Of a stretch of DNA of 64,000 nucleotides, positions 54,753-64,000 are shown piece by piece. This DNA is from Trichobilharzia szidati. Taxonomy: Eukaryota > Platyhelminthes > Trematoda > Strigeidida > Schistosomatidae. Within the stretch, counting starts at the first letter, position 1. Every line of letters begins with the position of its first letter. Position numbers and translations under genes: made by a program. The notes beneath the pieces are model-generated. The model did not search any database, was not told where the DNA came from, and saw only the letters and a program-made list of their open reading frames with translations. The stretch covers positions 26,216,865 to 26,280,864 of the forward strand of contig OX235275.1 in assembly GCA_944472155.2 (NCBI GenBank), given 5' to 3'.

Positions 54753-56640
54753 TCATAGAGTTAATATCCCCACCAGCTGTTTGGTTAGCGCTGACAGGGA
54801 TGTGTTGGATAAAAAATCATTGGTACCTTGTGATGCCCATGACTTGTTAATCTGCCTATTGTGTGGTGACATTCCAGGAGACCTTACATGGGTGTCGTTA
54901 TATGCATAGCTGCACTGTGGTTTGTTTCCCAGAAGACTTGTTCCGTATAGTCTGCCAAAGTTAGTTTGTGTATCATACTTTGTAAACCCTGAGTGCCTGG
55001 TGGCTGAACTCCGAGTGTTGTCACTTATACTACTTTGCGTGATAGCATCACAACACCAGCTACTAGTGTGACTTGGCACAGTATGTGGGTAGGTTGTGTC
55101 GTTATTGTCCTTGGACTGTGTGTCCTTATTTTTGTTTTTAATTTGGTTGCTAGCATAGTTTTGAATATTATTTACCTTAAAGCGTGAGTTATTCTTGGTG
55201 TGGTGAGAGCTGTCTACTAGCCAAATTGGTAGACAGTAATTTACGTCAATATTCACGTTCCCAAGATTTGTCGTGAGAAACAAACAATCGGAAGACTGTG
55301 TTTGTTTGTTTACATATCCATAGTAATGTACATGAAAACATATATAAATATGCGTTGATTTCCTTAATAAATGATCTGTTGCTTGACTCTTGCCTTCTGT
55401 CGTTACATTGGGAGTTTGAATATGTTGGGGATTCTTCGCAACAAGTAGTGTATTTCCGCATGCTTTGTTACCGAATTCCACTTGCATTGTCACGTTTTGA
55501 CTAGGAGAGTTTGTTGTCAGCTTACGAGAGGGATTGATTTCCATCTTATGGCTGTCCATAGACATATCTAGATCCACCGTAGAGGGAGGAGAGGTTAATT
55601 TAGGAGTAAGACTATAGCTCACAAGTCTTCCGTTTGGTTTCGTGTTCTGTTGACCTGTTTTGTGAGATTTGAGAGGGGGAAGGCTATGAGTTCTACCGTG
55701 TTGGCAGTGTGTTTATCTATTTTAGTGGCTTGCGGTGTCTTGCCATTAGGTTTATTGAGGTGATTGTAAGCACGCCTTTCAATCACTGTCTTATCTGCTA
55801 CAACTTTTATCTGTTTGTAGCTTGTGTCCTGTAAGATGCATTGTGTATTGCTGAATATTTTAGCCTCTGTCAGGGTTTCAAACTGAAGGCGTATAGGACA
55901 GCAGTGGTCGTGCTGACTCTTCTTCAGTCTGTGACATTTTGTTTGGGAGTTAGGCATTTTCGCCGCCCTAATTAAGATGCTTTGAACCTTTCTCAACCCC
56001 TCATTATCTGGTAAATTATCGACAATCACACTTAGTTTAGTATCAAGTCTTTTGATAACCTTTGTTGTGATGAAGTTTATCAAGGTGTCTACCTTAGTTA
56101 CTGATTATGTGTCAAGTTCGCCAGGGTTTATGGTCCTGCTCAGGATTTTCAGAGGTGCAAGTTCACAGACCTGTGATTTAATGTCACTAATCTGTGTGAT
56201 AGTTCAGATAAGTTGGCCAAATTATCTGAAGATCCTGCATTCATAAATTTACTACACCTTATGCCCCGCATTTCAGACTTCACTTCTTCTACAGACAGCT
56301 TTAGTCGTTCTATTTCTGAAGTAAGTGTTGGAGCTGGACTTGGTATCTGAAGTTTTGTGACACGTACATAAGGTGAAGTGAAGGGGTTTATGTCAGTAGC
56401 AGGTACTGAGTTTGTAGAGGCGATGCTACTACTGGTTGTCAGCATATTTTCGCCTTCAGTTTCAGCCACAGTAGATGAAAGTGAACCGGCAGCTCGACAC
56501 TTGCGGCGTATTGGCAAGCTGTGCACCTCACTTCCATACTTCGTGGGAGTTGTGCTGCTCGTTGTTGCGAGCATATATGTACTATTGGTCATCAGGTTAA
56601 CAGGTGACTGAGTTCGTGGCTTTTTTGTATGACTAACCAA
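54753..56640 (-). pseudogene. CR1-like ORF1, minus copy
   Basis: Pieces: 56149-56640 starts MVSHTKKPRTQSPVNLMTNS and has a coiled-coil-like EIERLKLSVEEVKSEMRG; 55619-56083 has AKMPNSQTKCHRLKKSQHDH and QFETLTEAKIF; 54753-55622 is the C-terminal part, a frame that stays open through an inserted copy of repeat A. A frame change lies between each pair of pieces. ORF1 proteins of this type are thought to bind the element's RNA. Confidence 0.75.
55197..55408 (-). repeat. Repeat A captured inside LINE ORF1
   Basis: Minus reading GTAACGACAGAAGGCAAGAG to AGCTCTCACCACACC. The middle part present in the 0.9 and 20.1 kb copies is missing here. The 54753-55622 frame stays open across it. Confidence 0.7.
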
Positions 56641-56802
56641 AACTAATTAGTGCAAGATTTATTGGTTACCCTTAGCGGTACGTCCAACGTTTGCGTTACA
56701 TTTTTGCGTGATTCGTTACATAAAATTTATCTTGTTGTAATCCTTGCACAAGTCCCCTACTACTTCCATACCTATAACTATTAACTCTCATATCAAATAG
56801 TT

Positions 56803-58157
56803 ATGGTTAACCAAAGTAAAAAGCAGCGAACTCAATCCCCTGTAAAACTGATGACTAATTTTAAGTCGTTGATTGCTACATCAAGCAACATACTTCCTAC
56901 AAATGGTTATAGTGAGCCACAAAACTCACTTGTATGTCGTGAGCGTCGAGCTGAAACTGAGGATAAAACTATACTAACAGCTAGTATTAGCACTACTCCC
57001 AAAAATTCAGTACCCTCTGCTCATACAGAAACCCTCCCTACACCTTATGTGCTTATCGAAAAGCTCCAGCCTTCAAGCTCTGTTTCAATACTATCTTCAG
57101 AAATAGAACTTCTAAAGTTGTCTATAGGAGAACTTAAGGCCGAGTTAAGGGACTTAAAAAACAATAAGTCAGTAGATTCTGGAATTTCCGATACCAATAC
57201 CAAAATCTCCAATTTATCAGGTCAGATCAGTGATATCAGACTGCAGGTCTGTGAACTGACACCTTTAACTATTCTCATGAAAACTGTAGACCTTAACAAA
57301 CTTGACAGTGAATCGATATCTAAGGTGGATAACCTAATTAACTTTGTTACTACAGAAGTAACAAAACGACTAGATGCTAAACTAAATGCTATTGTCTACA
57401 ACGTTCCGGATAATGAGGCACTACAAAAGGTACAGCGCATCCTACTTAGTGAGGCGAAAATGCCCAACTCCAAGACTAAGTGCTACAGGCTGAAGAAGAG
57501 TCAACATGACAAGTGTTGTCCTATTCGTTTTCAGTTCGAAACACCGGCTGAGGCCAGAAAATTTACCCACTCCCAACACTCCCTATCGCAAGCCAGAAAT
57601 TACAAACTAATAAAGGTTGCGGTGGACAAGACCGTCATAGAAAGGCGCGTATATAATTATCACACTGAGTCTAATTGTGGAATAAACAATAGGACATTGC
57701 AAGCAGCAATTATACCCAACCCTTTGAGAGACATCGTAGAATCCACCACACCACCCCTCTCTAACCACACAGAATTATCTTCTCAGAGAGCGACACCAAC
57801 CGAAAGGCCGCTAAATTGTAATCAAATAGCCAATAAAACTATACCACCGTAGATTTAGACATGTCACTAAATAATTCAAGAAAAAAAGTCAAAATCCCCC
57901 GAAAGTTGACCCTGTCCTCTCCTAGCCATAAGTCCATTGGTAAAAAAGAGAAGAATATGACCCAAAATCATGCCAACAACAACAATGGCAGTATAAGTAA
58001 GCCCACATTCCCCACGGTCAGTAGTATTGGCACCCACAACGTGCGAAATAGCACCATGGCCCACACTGATAACCAACGCCAAAACAATGCCACCCTCAAG
58101 AGTACAAGTGACAATAGTCAGAACTCGACCACCAACAACTCAGGACATTCACAGTAA
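56803..58157 (+). pseudogene. CR1-like ORF1, plus copy, one frame break
   Basis: The first frame (56803-57852, 349 codons) starts MVNQSKKQRTQSPVKLMTNF, has a coiled-coil-like ILSSEIELLKLSIGELKAEL and the conserved AKMPNSKTKCYRLKKSQHDK, and stops at IPP. Homology to the minus copy continues in another frame (VDLDMS…, 57861-58157) and on to about 58375, overlapping the nominal start of ORF2. A 1-nt shift near 57850 and another near 58157 are implied. Confidence 0.75.
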
Positions 58158-58282
58158 GGCACGCTAATAAATTTTGATCGGATATACGGTACAAGTCTGC
58201 TGGGAACTAATCCACAAAGCAGTACACACGAAACCCTTAAAAGGGCACAACTAGTACCTAACAATAGGTGGAATAATAAACC

Positions 58283-61200
58283 ATGGTCTCCACAAGGTCT
58301 CGATCATTTTTTATCCCCTGCGTCCCTGTCAGCGTTGAAAAAACAGCTGGTAGGGATGCTAACACTCCTAAACCGCTAGTGCTGGCTCCCCCTTTGCATG
58401 AATGTAGGAACAGTCTAGTTCGCCCGCATCCACTAAGCACACTTGGTACATGCACAAGTTTAGGTCAAATAAAGATCCCTACCCCCGTTTCTAGCTTAAC
58501 TAAAAATAATAATGCCTTAGCCTATAGCACATCCAGTACTCTAACGCTTAATTCTTCACGGAAAACAGCACACACCAACTCGATAGACATAGGTGAACAT
58601 GATGCTGAAACTCCTCTTAACATAGGGTCGTCATGTCAAACAGTACTACTGGGTGCTGAACCACATTCGGGGCTGATTAACGAACTTAAGTACTTCAAAT
58701 GCTATTTCAAATCTCATCTTTACCTAATCCTCATAAATGCTAGATCCGTTCTAAATAAACTACCGATGCTCGGAGCACTCACAGTAATATACAAAACCCC
58801 TATAATTGTCATCACTGAATCCTGGTGTAACTCGAACAAACTGGATGAAGAGATAAGCTTAGATAACTATACACACTTTCGGTGTGACAGGGAAGGTGGT
58901 AAGGGAGGGGGTTGTCTTATGTACTTTCTGAATGCACTTACTGTATCACAGCTAGAAAGTAGTACACTTAACATGCCTGAGACTTTATGGGTTAACTTAC
59001 ACTTAAATAACGCAATAGTATTAATTGGATGCACCTACAGAGCACCTGGCACCTTTAGTAATTACGAGACCCAACTTATTAACACTCTAGAACAATTATC
59101 CACCCTCCACTACGATCATAAGATCCTATGTGGAGACTTTAACTTACCAGAAATCAACTGGGAAATACCCACAGGCCCAACTAAATTTGATAAGTTCCTA
59201 GGCACACTGGATTTACTTGGCTGGAAGCAGACTGTCACAACCCCTACAAGAGGTAATAACGTACTAGACTTAATCTTCTGCCACAATATAAGTCCCCTTT
59301 CTACCCTAATAGGTTCTGAGTTTTCAGGGAGTGACCACAAAACAGTGCTGTGTGCACTGCCACTTCCGTCAAGTAGCAATGCAACCCATACCCCTACTTC
59401 ACAACAAATAACCTACAGGGACTACAGTAAGGCAGACTGGACTCTAGTAAAATCAATGCTAAGATCCTCAGAATGGAGTGAGTACTTCTATACTGATAGC
59501 CTCTCGAAAGCTCTAGACATCTTTTACTATAACTCCAACACATGCTTAGATGCTGTCATCCCATTTCAAACACTAAAGTTTTCCCCACATAGAAAGACAT
59601 TCATAAAGCCAAAGGATCGTAGGACACTGAAAAGACTGTCAACAAGTTACTTCAGGCGACACGACTTTAGTACACTAGGGTCAATACTTAGTACTCTTAG
59701 CTCCATCTCGCAAGCTCATAACTTGCGTATGAGAAATGAAGAATGCACCGCACTAGCCAGCACCACCAGAGTAGGTGCTCTCACAGAAATACTAAAGAAA
59801 CGAATGAATCGCCAAAGCCATAAAATTTCTCTCCTTATAAACAAGGGCAAACTATACAGCAACCATGCAGACATGTGTGAACTGTTTAATGAAACGTTTG
59901 CAGCTAACTACCTTAAGCCTACAAGTCCACTTCTCGGTTTACAATCTAAAATAGAACTCCCTTCATCTTCAACGCTGAAACAAATCACTACAGTTCATTT
60001 CACTTACTCTAATATTAACCAAGCCGTTAATACTCTTAAAAGCTCTAGTAGTGCCGGTTTTGACGGTATACCATCGTATCTTTATAAACACGGTGGTTCT
60101 GACATTTCCGTTTTATTACTTAAGATTTTTACAATGTCCCTAGAAAGCCAAACCTATCCAGATAAATGGAAAACGACATTTATAGTACCTAAACACAAAT
60201 CCGGATCAAAAACTGAAGTCAACAACTATAGGCCAATCAATATTACACCCATAGTATCTAGAATCATTGAACGAATAGTTAAAGATGATATCCTCAAACA
60301 TATGCTCAGCTGCAATATTCTAAGTCCAAACCAACATGGATTCCTAAAGTCCAGATCATGCATGACATGTCACCTTGACTTCTTTAACTATATAACTAGC
60401 AGCCGAGACAAACAACAACTAGTACTAGTCATCTACTTCGACATATCCAAAGCCTTTGACCGCGTTGACCATTTGCTCCTAATAAATAAGCTAAACTCTT
60501 TAGGAATAAGTAACCCATTATTAGGATGGATTGAATCATTCCTTAACAATAGGTCCAAAGTAGTTAGACTGGGTTCTGTAAACTCTAAACCTAGTCCAGT
60601 CACTTCTGGAGTAGTTCAAGGTAGCGTCTTATGCCCCCTCCTATTCACTCTATATGTCAACGACATATGCAGCTGTTTCTCACTTGGCAAACCATTCATC
60701 TTTGCAGATGATCTTAAAGTAGCTTACACATTCCACTGTGGTGACTTAGGGTACTTTCAGAAAGCTGTTCAGGAAGAACTAGATCGAGTAACCGCATGGT
60801 CCTCCACATGGAACCTAAAATTCAACCTTAAAAAATGTGGTTGGATCTGTTTCGGTGCACCCTCAATAAATATTAAACTGGTACTTGAATCTCTTGACTT
60901 GCCTAAACTCCAAAGTGTTGTTGACCTAGGACTCAGGTACTCTAGTGATATGACATTTTCTGAGGAAGTGACGACACAGACGCGTAAATCGAGGATGCTC
61001 TTAGGATGCATACTCAGGAATTTCCACAACTACGAGGCGAAGCTATTATTATATAAAACTTGTGTCAGACCACTACTTGAATATTGTCCATTTATTCTCA
61101 TCAGCACTCGCGTAAGTGACAAACTTAAAATAGAAATTGTCCAACGATACTTCACGTCTAAACTACTAGGATTTGACTGCGAAAAGGACTACACATCAAG

Positions 61201-61576
61201 GTGTATAACTCTAGGTATCGACCCACTCTGGATGAGACGACTGAGCATTAACCTAACATTCTTCTTTAAAGTCTTGCATAAAATATCATTCTCAGACAGT
61301 AAGGAGATACAGTTCTCACCGGAAGGCTCTTACAACCTTCGTAACCAAGCGTGCACAGTATCTAGGAAAAACTGTAAAACAGCACTCCGTGCAAATTTCT
61401 TGATAGTCATGTACTCTAAGATCTGGAACAGTTTACCCCTAGAAATAAGGACCTGTCACTCTATTATAACCTTCAAACGCTTGCTATTTAAACTATTTCA
61501 TCCCAATGCCTATGCCAATCACACCGCACCACTTATTTCCAAAACGCATGAGCTATTAGAACACTATAACGCCTAG
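58283..61576 (+). CDS. CR1-like ORF2: endonuclease-reverse transcriptase, uninterrupted
   Basis: A 1097-codon frame without stops. The APE-type endonuclease has LINARSVLNKL (about residue 151), ITESWC, GCTYRAPGTF, LCGDFNLPEINW and SGSDHKT (Asp 351). The RT has YRPINITPIVSRIIERIV, YFDISKAFDRVDH (from residue 718), SGVVQGSVLCPLLFTLYVND and FADDLKV (from residue 807), with both catalytic Asp present. The C-terminus has VQRYFTSKLLGF and IWNSLPLEIR. Such proteins nick the target and prime reverse transcription from the 3' end of their RNA. About the first 30 residues overlap ORF1 homology in another frame, so the native start may be downstream. It may still encode an active enzyme. Confidence 0.85.
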   Translation: MVSTRSRSFFIPCVPVSVEKTAGRDANTPKPLVLAPPLHECRNSLVRPHPLSTLGTCTSLGQIKIPTPVSSLTKNNNALAYSTSSTLTLNSSRKTAHTNSIDIGEHDAETPLNIGSSCQTVLLGAEPHSGLINELKYFKCYFKSHLYLILINARSVLNKLPMLGALTVIYKTPIIVITESWCNSNKLDEEISLDNYTHFRCDREGGKGGGCLMYFLNALTVSQLESSTLNMPETLWVNLHLNNAIVLIGCTYRAPGTFSNYETQLINTLEQLSTLHYDHKILCGDFNLPEINWEIPTGPTKFDKFLGTLDLLGWKQTVTTPTRGNNVLDLIFCHNISPLSTLIGSEFSGSDHKTVLCALPLPSSSNATHTPTSQQITYRDYSKADWTLVKSMLRSSEWSEYFYTDSLSKALDIFYYNSNTCLDAVIPFQTLKFSPHRKTFIKPKDRRTLKRLSTSYFRRHDFSTLGSILSTLSSISQAHNLRMRNEECTALASTTRVGALTEILKKRMNRQSHKISLLINKGKLYSNHADMCELFNETFAANYLKPTSPLLGLQSKIELPSSSTLKQITTVHFTYSNINQAVNTLKSSSSAGFDGIPSYLYKHGGSDISVLLLKIFTMSLESQTYPDKWKTTFIVPKHKSGSKTEVNNYRPINITPIVSRIIERIVKDDILKHMLSCNILSPNQHGFLKSRSCMTCHLDFFNYITSSRDKQQLVLVIYFDISKAFDRVDHLLLINKLNSLGISNPLLGWIESFLNNRSKVVRLGSVNSKPSPVTSGVVQGSVLCPLLFTLYVNDICSCFSLGKPFIFADDLKVAYTFHCGDLGYFQKAVQEELDRVTAWSSTWNLKFNLKKCGWICFGAPSINIKLVLESLDLPKLQSVVDLGLRYSSDMTFSEEVTTQTRKSRMLLGCILRNFHNYEAKLLLYKTCVRPLLEYCPFILISTRVSDKLKIEIVQRYFTSKLLGFDCEKDYTSRCITLGIDPLWMRRLSINLTFFFKVLHKISFSDSKEIQFSPEGSYNLRNQACTVSRKNCKTALRANFLIVMYSKIWNSLPLEIRTCHSIITFKRLLFKLFHPNAYANHTAPLISKTHELLEHYNA

Positions 61577-61861
61577 ACTCATTACTAAATATTACGACAC
61601 TAAATAAACTCTAAGACTTCGCAAAATTACATGAAAAACAACTAGATTATAGGTAGTGTTTACTATACAATGATATACATTTATAAACATTCATATATAC
61701 ATAAAATATTAATGTTTTCTTCATTTTTACATACTTTATCTGCCTGCTGAGCTTAATCTTCTATATACCTCCTGGTTGAGGTCGAACAACCCAACATCTA
61801 AACTGAAATGACCATTTAAGTAAATTCAAACTCAAATTCCATGAACGATCCCATGCAACCA

Positions 61862-62455
61862 CTTGAAAACGCTGGCTAACATTCTGTACAAGGAGTATCC
61901 TTGATCTGAAATAAAGAAGCAACTGGTTTTCAAACAGTTATCAATGTATTACTCAACTTACATGTACAGTCTGCCATGCTGACGCAAATGGCGCAAATGG
62001 ATAGTTCTAGAATTGACCTCATTTGATGCAGTAAAACAATCTAACATTACCTTATCTAATTTTCGTATCAAAGATCAAATTTCTTTCATATTATAAAACT
62101 ACGATAAGACTGCTGACAAAAATGGAATAAATACATTATTGAATCAAAATAATACATCAATAAACTTTATCTCACGGATGCTGTTCACAACAAAGTCTTA
62201 TAGGAGAATTGACTTCAAGCTTTATTTTTCCCAGATATTTGTATCACATTCATCTGAAGTCTGGGTTTTTTGTTAATGCGAAGACAATATTTCTATGTCT
62301 CTTTTTATGTGTTACACAGACAGACTATTTTGCAGACTGTTCTGACTGACTCTAATGTTAGATTGAACAAACAAACTGTAATTTATATAATAACTTATCC
62401 ATGCCTGTACAATTGGTATGTTCCTGCATAAACAGGAATAAATATAAATATATAC
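61862..62455 (+). mobile_element. Repeat B, second copy
   Basis: Aligns with 53353-53970 from ACGCTGGCTAACATTCTG to CATAAACAGGAATAAATATA with few differences. Confidence 0.75.
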
Positions 62456-63376
62456 AATTATGGAACTGGAGAAACACTTGTGCGAGTCTAACAGCAAAAA
62501 TAGAAATATATAGCGAACCAAGCTAAAATGTAACGCAAACGTTGAACGCAGCGCGTGAGTTAGACGTGAAGAAATTAGGTCTTTTCATACTTAGCTACCG
62601 TCAGCTCAACAGTTACCGAATTATATCAACAAGATCGCAAATTGCCAGAATAACCAGCATAAAAACATTCTGCCACTGAATCACTGCTCGCTTCGTCATG
62701 GTAACTCACGGAGTGTAGTGCATCAGCGGGTAAAGACTTGTATGTACTTCAATTTCTCTTGAGTTTCAACGCCTTTGGAACTCTCCACCAGCAACTGCGG
62801 CCGCTGCATAGTCCCTGGAAAACTTTCAGTGGAGGCTGACAATCATGCAGAGACACAAGTACTGAGTTCAATCGGCCTATCCCCATTAAACTCACCCACT
62901 CTACTAGTATTCAAGTGTATAAACTCATTCTTTAACATTCTCTCTTGTCTCGCTCTTCTGATTACTCAACCCACTCATTAAATAATCCTTTTCTAGTTAT
63001 TTTCACTTACTTTCTAGACGGTGAAATCTCATTATTTATCTGTTTGTGCGTTTTTCATTTTAAATCCGAACATTTCACACCATTTATATCGATTATTATT
63101 TGTTCCTACTGTTTCTGTTTTTGATCACACTGGACGACTGATACATCAAATGATCAATCCCATTCACAGTAGTCCCATGGTTTTAACACAGTGCGTATCA
63201 CAAACCAAATATAACTGATTCCCTAACCAATCCCCTTGGAATCAATCAAAGAAAGGACATTCCAGTAGTGGGCGCATTACGCAGTTCATCAGAGATCTGA
63301 AACCCTTACATTACAACCAAAAAGCGAGCACAAAGAATTCAATTTAGTCTTCACTAGTTCGTTAAAACTATGTTGG
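62456..63376. other. Unassigned segment
   Basis: No gene recognised. At 62525-62550 the minus strand has CAACGTTTGCGTTACATTTT, the first 20 bases of the CR1-like 5' UTR, without the following sequence. Confidence 0.4.
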
Positions 63377-63590
63377 ATGACCTTAGTCAGAAACAAACCA
63401 TATGATGAACGGCTAAAGAAATTAGGTTTCTTCACACCTAAATACCTCCGGCTTAGGGGGGACTTGACTGCTGCCTACAGGATTTTAAATGACCAGAATC
63501 ACCCAGACATAGGTGTTCTGCCATTAAGTACGTATGAGGTTCCTCGTGGGAAGCAAACCCCGAACCATAAGGAGGCAGTAAACTAAGGCT
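63377..63590 (+). pseudogene. CR1-like ORF2 C-terminal fragment
   Basis: Reads YDERLKKLGFFTPKYLRLRG and DLTAAYRILND, the conserved region after the RT in CR1-like ORF2 proteins (YEERLRRL…L.YRRLRGDL in the family). It stops at 63584. It belongs to the subfamily whose N-terminal part follows at 63640. Confidence 0.7.
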
Positions 63591-63639
63591 TTAATACATC
63601 TGTGACACTAGAGCGATGCAGTACTGAGAATAACAGTCT

Positions 63640-64000
63640 GTGTTGCCTAAGTGTCCTACCTGAATCCATGGAATAAACTGCAGCGGACCGGTTCCATCAG
63701 AATCGGCCAACTATTCCCAACATTAAGTCCCCTACCAGCAGACAGCTTCACGTCAACTACGCCACAACACACTGAGGTTGTGACACTCACTGTCAGCTGC
63801 CTATATAGCGATGTGAGGGAGGCGAACTCCGAAATCTCCAATCACACCTACATCTTAAAATAATCATTCTCACTGAAACCTGGCTAACCCCCACTATCGC
63901 CGACAACGAAATCAGTAAAGGTGATATGGTTCTGGTCAGGAGAGACAGAAATAATAAGGAAGGAGGGGGAGGTGCTTTATACTTTGACAGGCAACTTGAA
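63640..64000 (+). pseudogene. CR1-like ORF2 endonuclease start, runs off the window
   Basis: Frames include IILTETWLTPTIADNEISKG and GGGALYFDRQLE, the start of the APE endonuclease. It resembles the decayed copy at 43300 (ETWLT, KEVNGSDLVLV). Upstream sequence is frame-shifted. The rest lies outside the window. Confidence 0.65.

Larger units (their letters stand above)
52645..56670 (-). mobile_element. CR1-like LINE, minus copy, 3'-truncated and invaded
   Basis: The same family as 56672-61640 in opposite orientation. It holds ORF1 and the endonuclease region of ORF2 but stops in the segment before the RT, near 52645. Two foreign repeats interrupt it: repeat B at 53349-53980 in ORF2 and repeat A at 55197-55408 in ORF1. 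Its 5' end abuts the 5' end of the plus copy at about 56670. Confidence 0.85.
56672..61640 (+). mobile_element. CR1-like LINE, near full length
   Basis: 5' UTR from about 56672 (CAACGTTTGCGTTACATTTT), ORF1 from 56803, ORF2 58283-61576 and a short 3' UTR. It lies head to head with the minus copy. The 3' boundary was not found; it is somewhere between 61577 and 61860. RT features place it in the CR1/Jockey group, to which schistosome SR1 belongs. Confidence 0.85.

Overview
The window looks like nuclear DNA of a blood fluke (Schistosoma or a close relative). It is AT-rich, carries one intron-containing housekeeping gene, and is otherwise packed with transposon families typical of schistosomes: SR2-type RTE LINEs, CR1-like LINEs, Penelope-like elements, a CsRn1-type Ty3/Gypsy element, and small tRNA-derived or Pol III-type retroposons carrying hammerhead-ribozyme cores (Smalpha type). 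The species cannot be fixed from sequence alone.

Region 1 (1-9.5 kb) is intergenic: a giant Penelope-derived palindrome at 2.2-3.5 kb, two kinds of RTE LINE 3' ends inserted into one another (4.1-8.0 kb), a hammerhead SINE with a visible target-site duplication, and a microsatellite-rich stretch that should contain the 3' UTR of the next gene.

Region 2 (9.5-29.4 kb, minus strand) is the only recognisable host gene: the scaffold (A/PR65) subunit of protein phosphatase 2A. Six coding exons join in frame with GT-AG boundaries into a predicted 868-residue HEAT-repeat protein. It is about 280 residues longer than the human subunit because of two low-complexity insertions and a roughly 130-residue low-complexity tail. 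A 3' splice site lies 6 nt before the ATG. The five introns are filled with LINE, SINE and Penelope fragments and one probable solo LTR.

Region 3 (29.6-45.2 kb) holds decayed SR2 fragments, one long but frameshifted SR2/RTE element (31.7-35.15 kb), a 4.4-kb stretch with no recognised gene, and broken CR1-like fragments.

Region 4 (45.3-51.55 kb) is a complete LTR element of the CsRn1 clade. Its 288-bp LTRs differ at one base and it has a 4-bp target duplication, yet its reading frames are broken, its RT box is YIDN, and it contains a foreign LINE 3' end.

Region 5 (51.6-64 kb) has a tRNA-headed SINE, then two CR1-like LINEs head to head. The minus copy is invaded by two other repeats. The plus copy keeps an uninterrupted 1097-codon ORF2. 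Further CR1 fragments run off the end. I found no CRISPR array, operon, rRNA or convincing functional tRNA gene.
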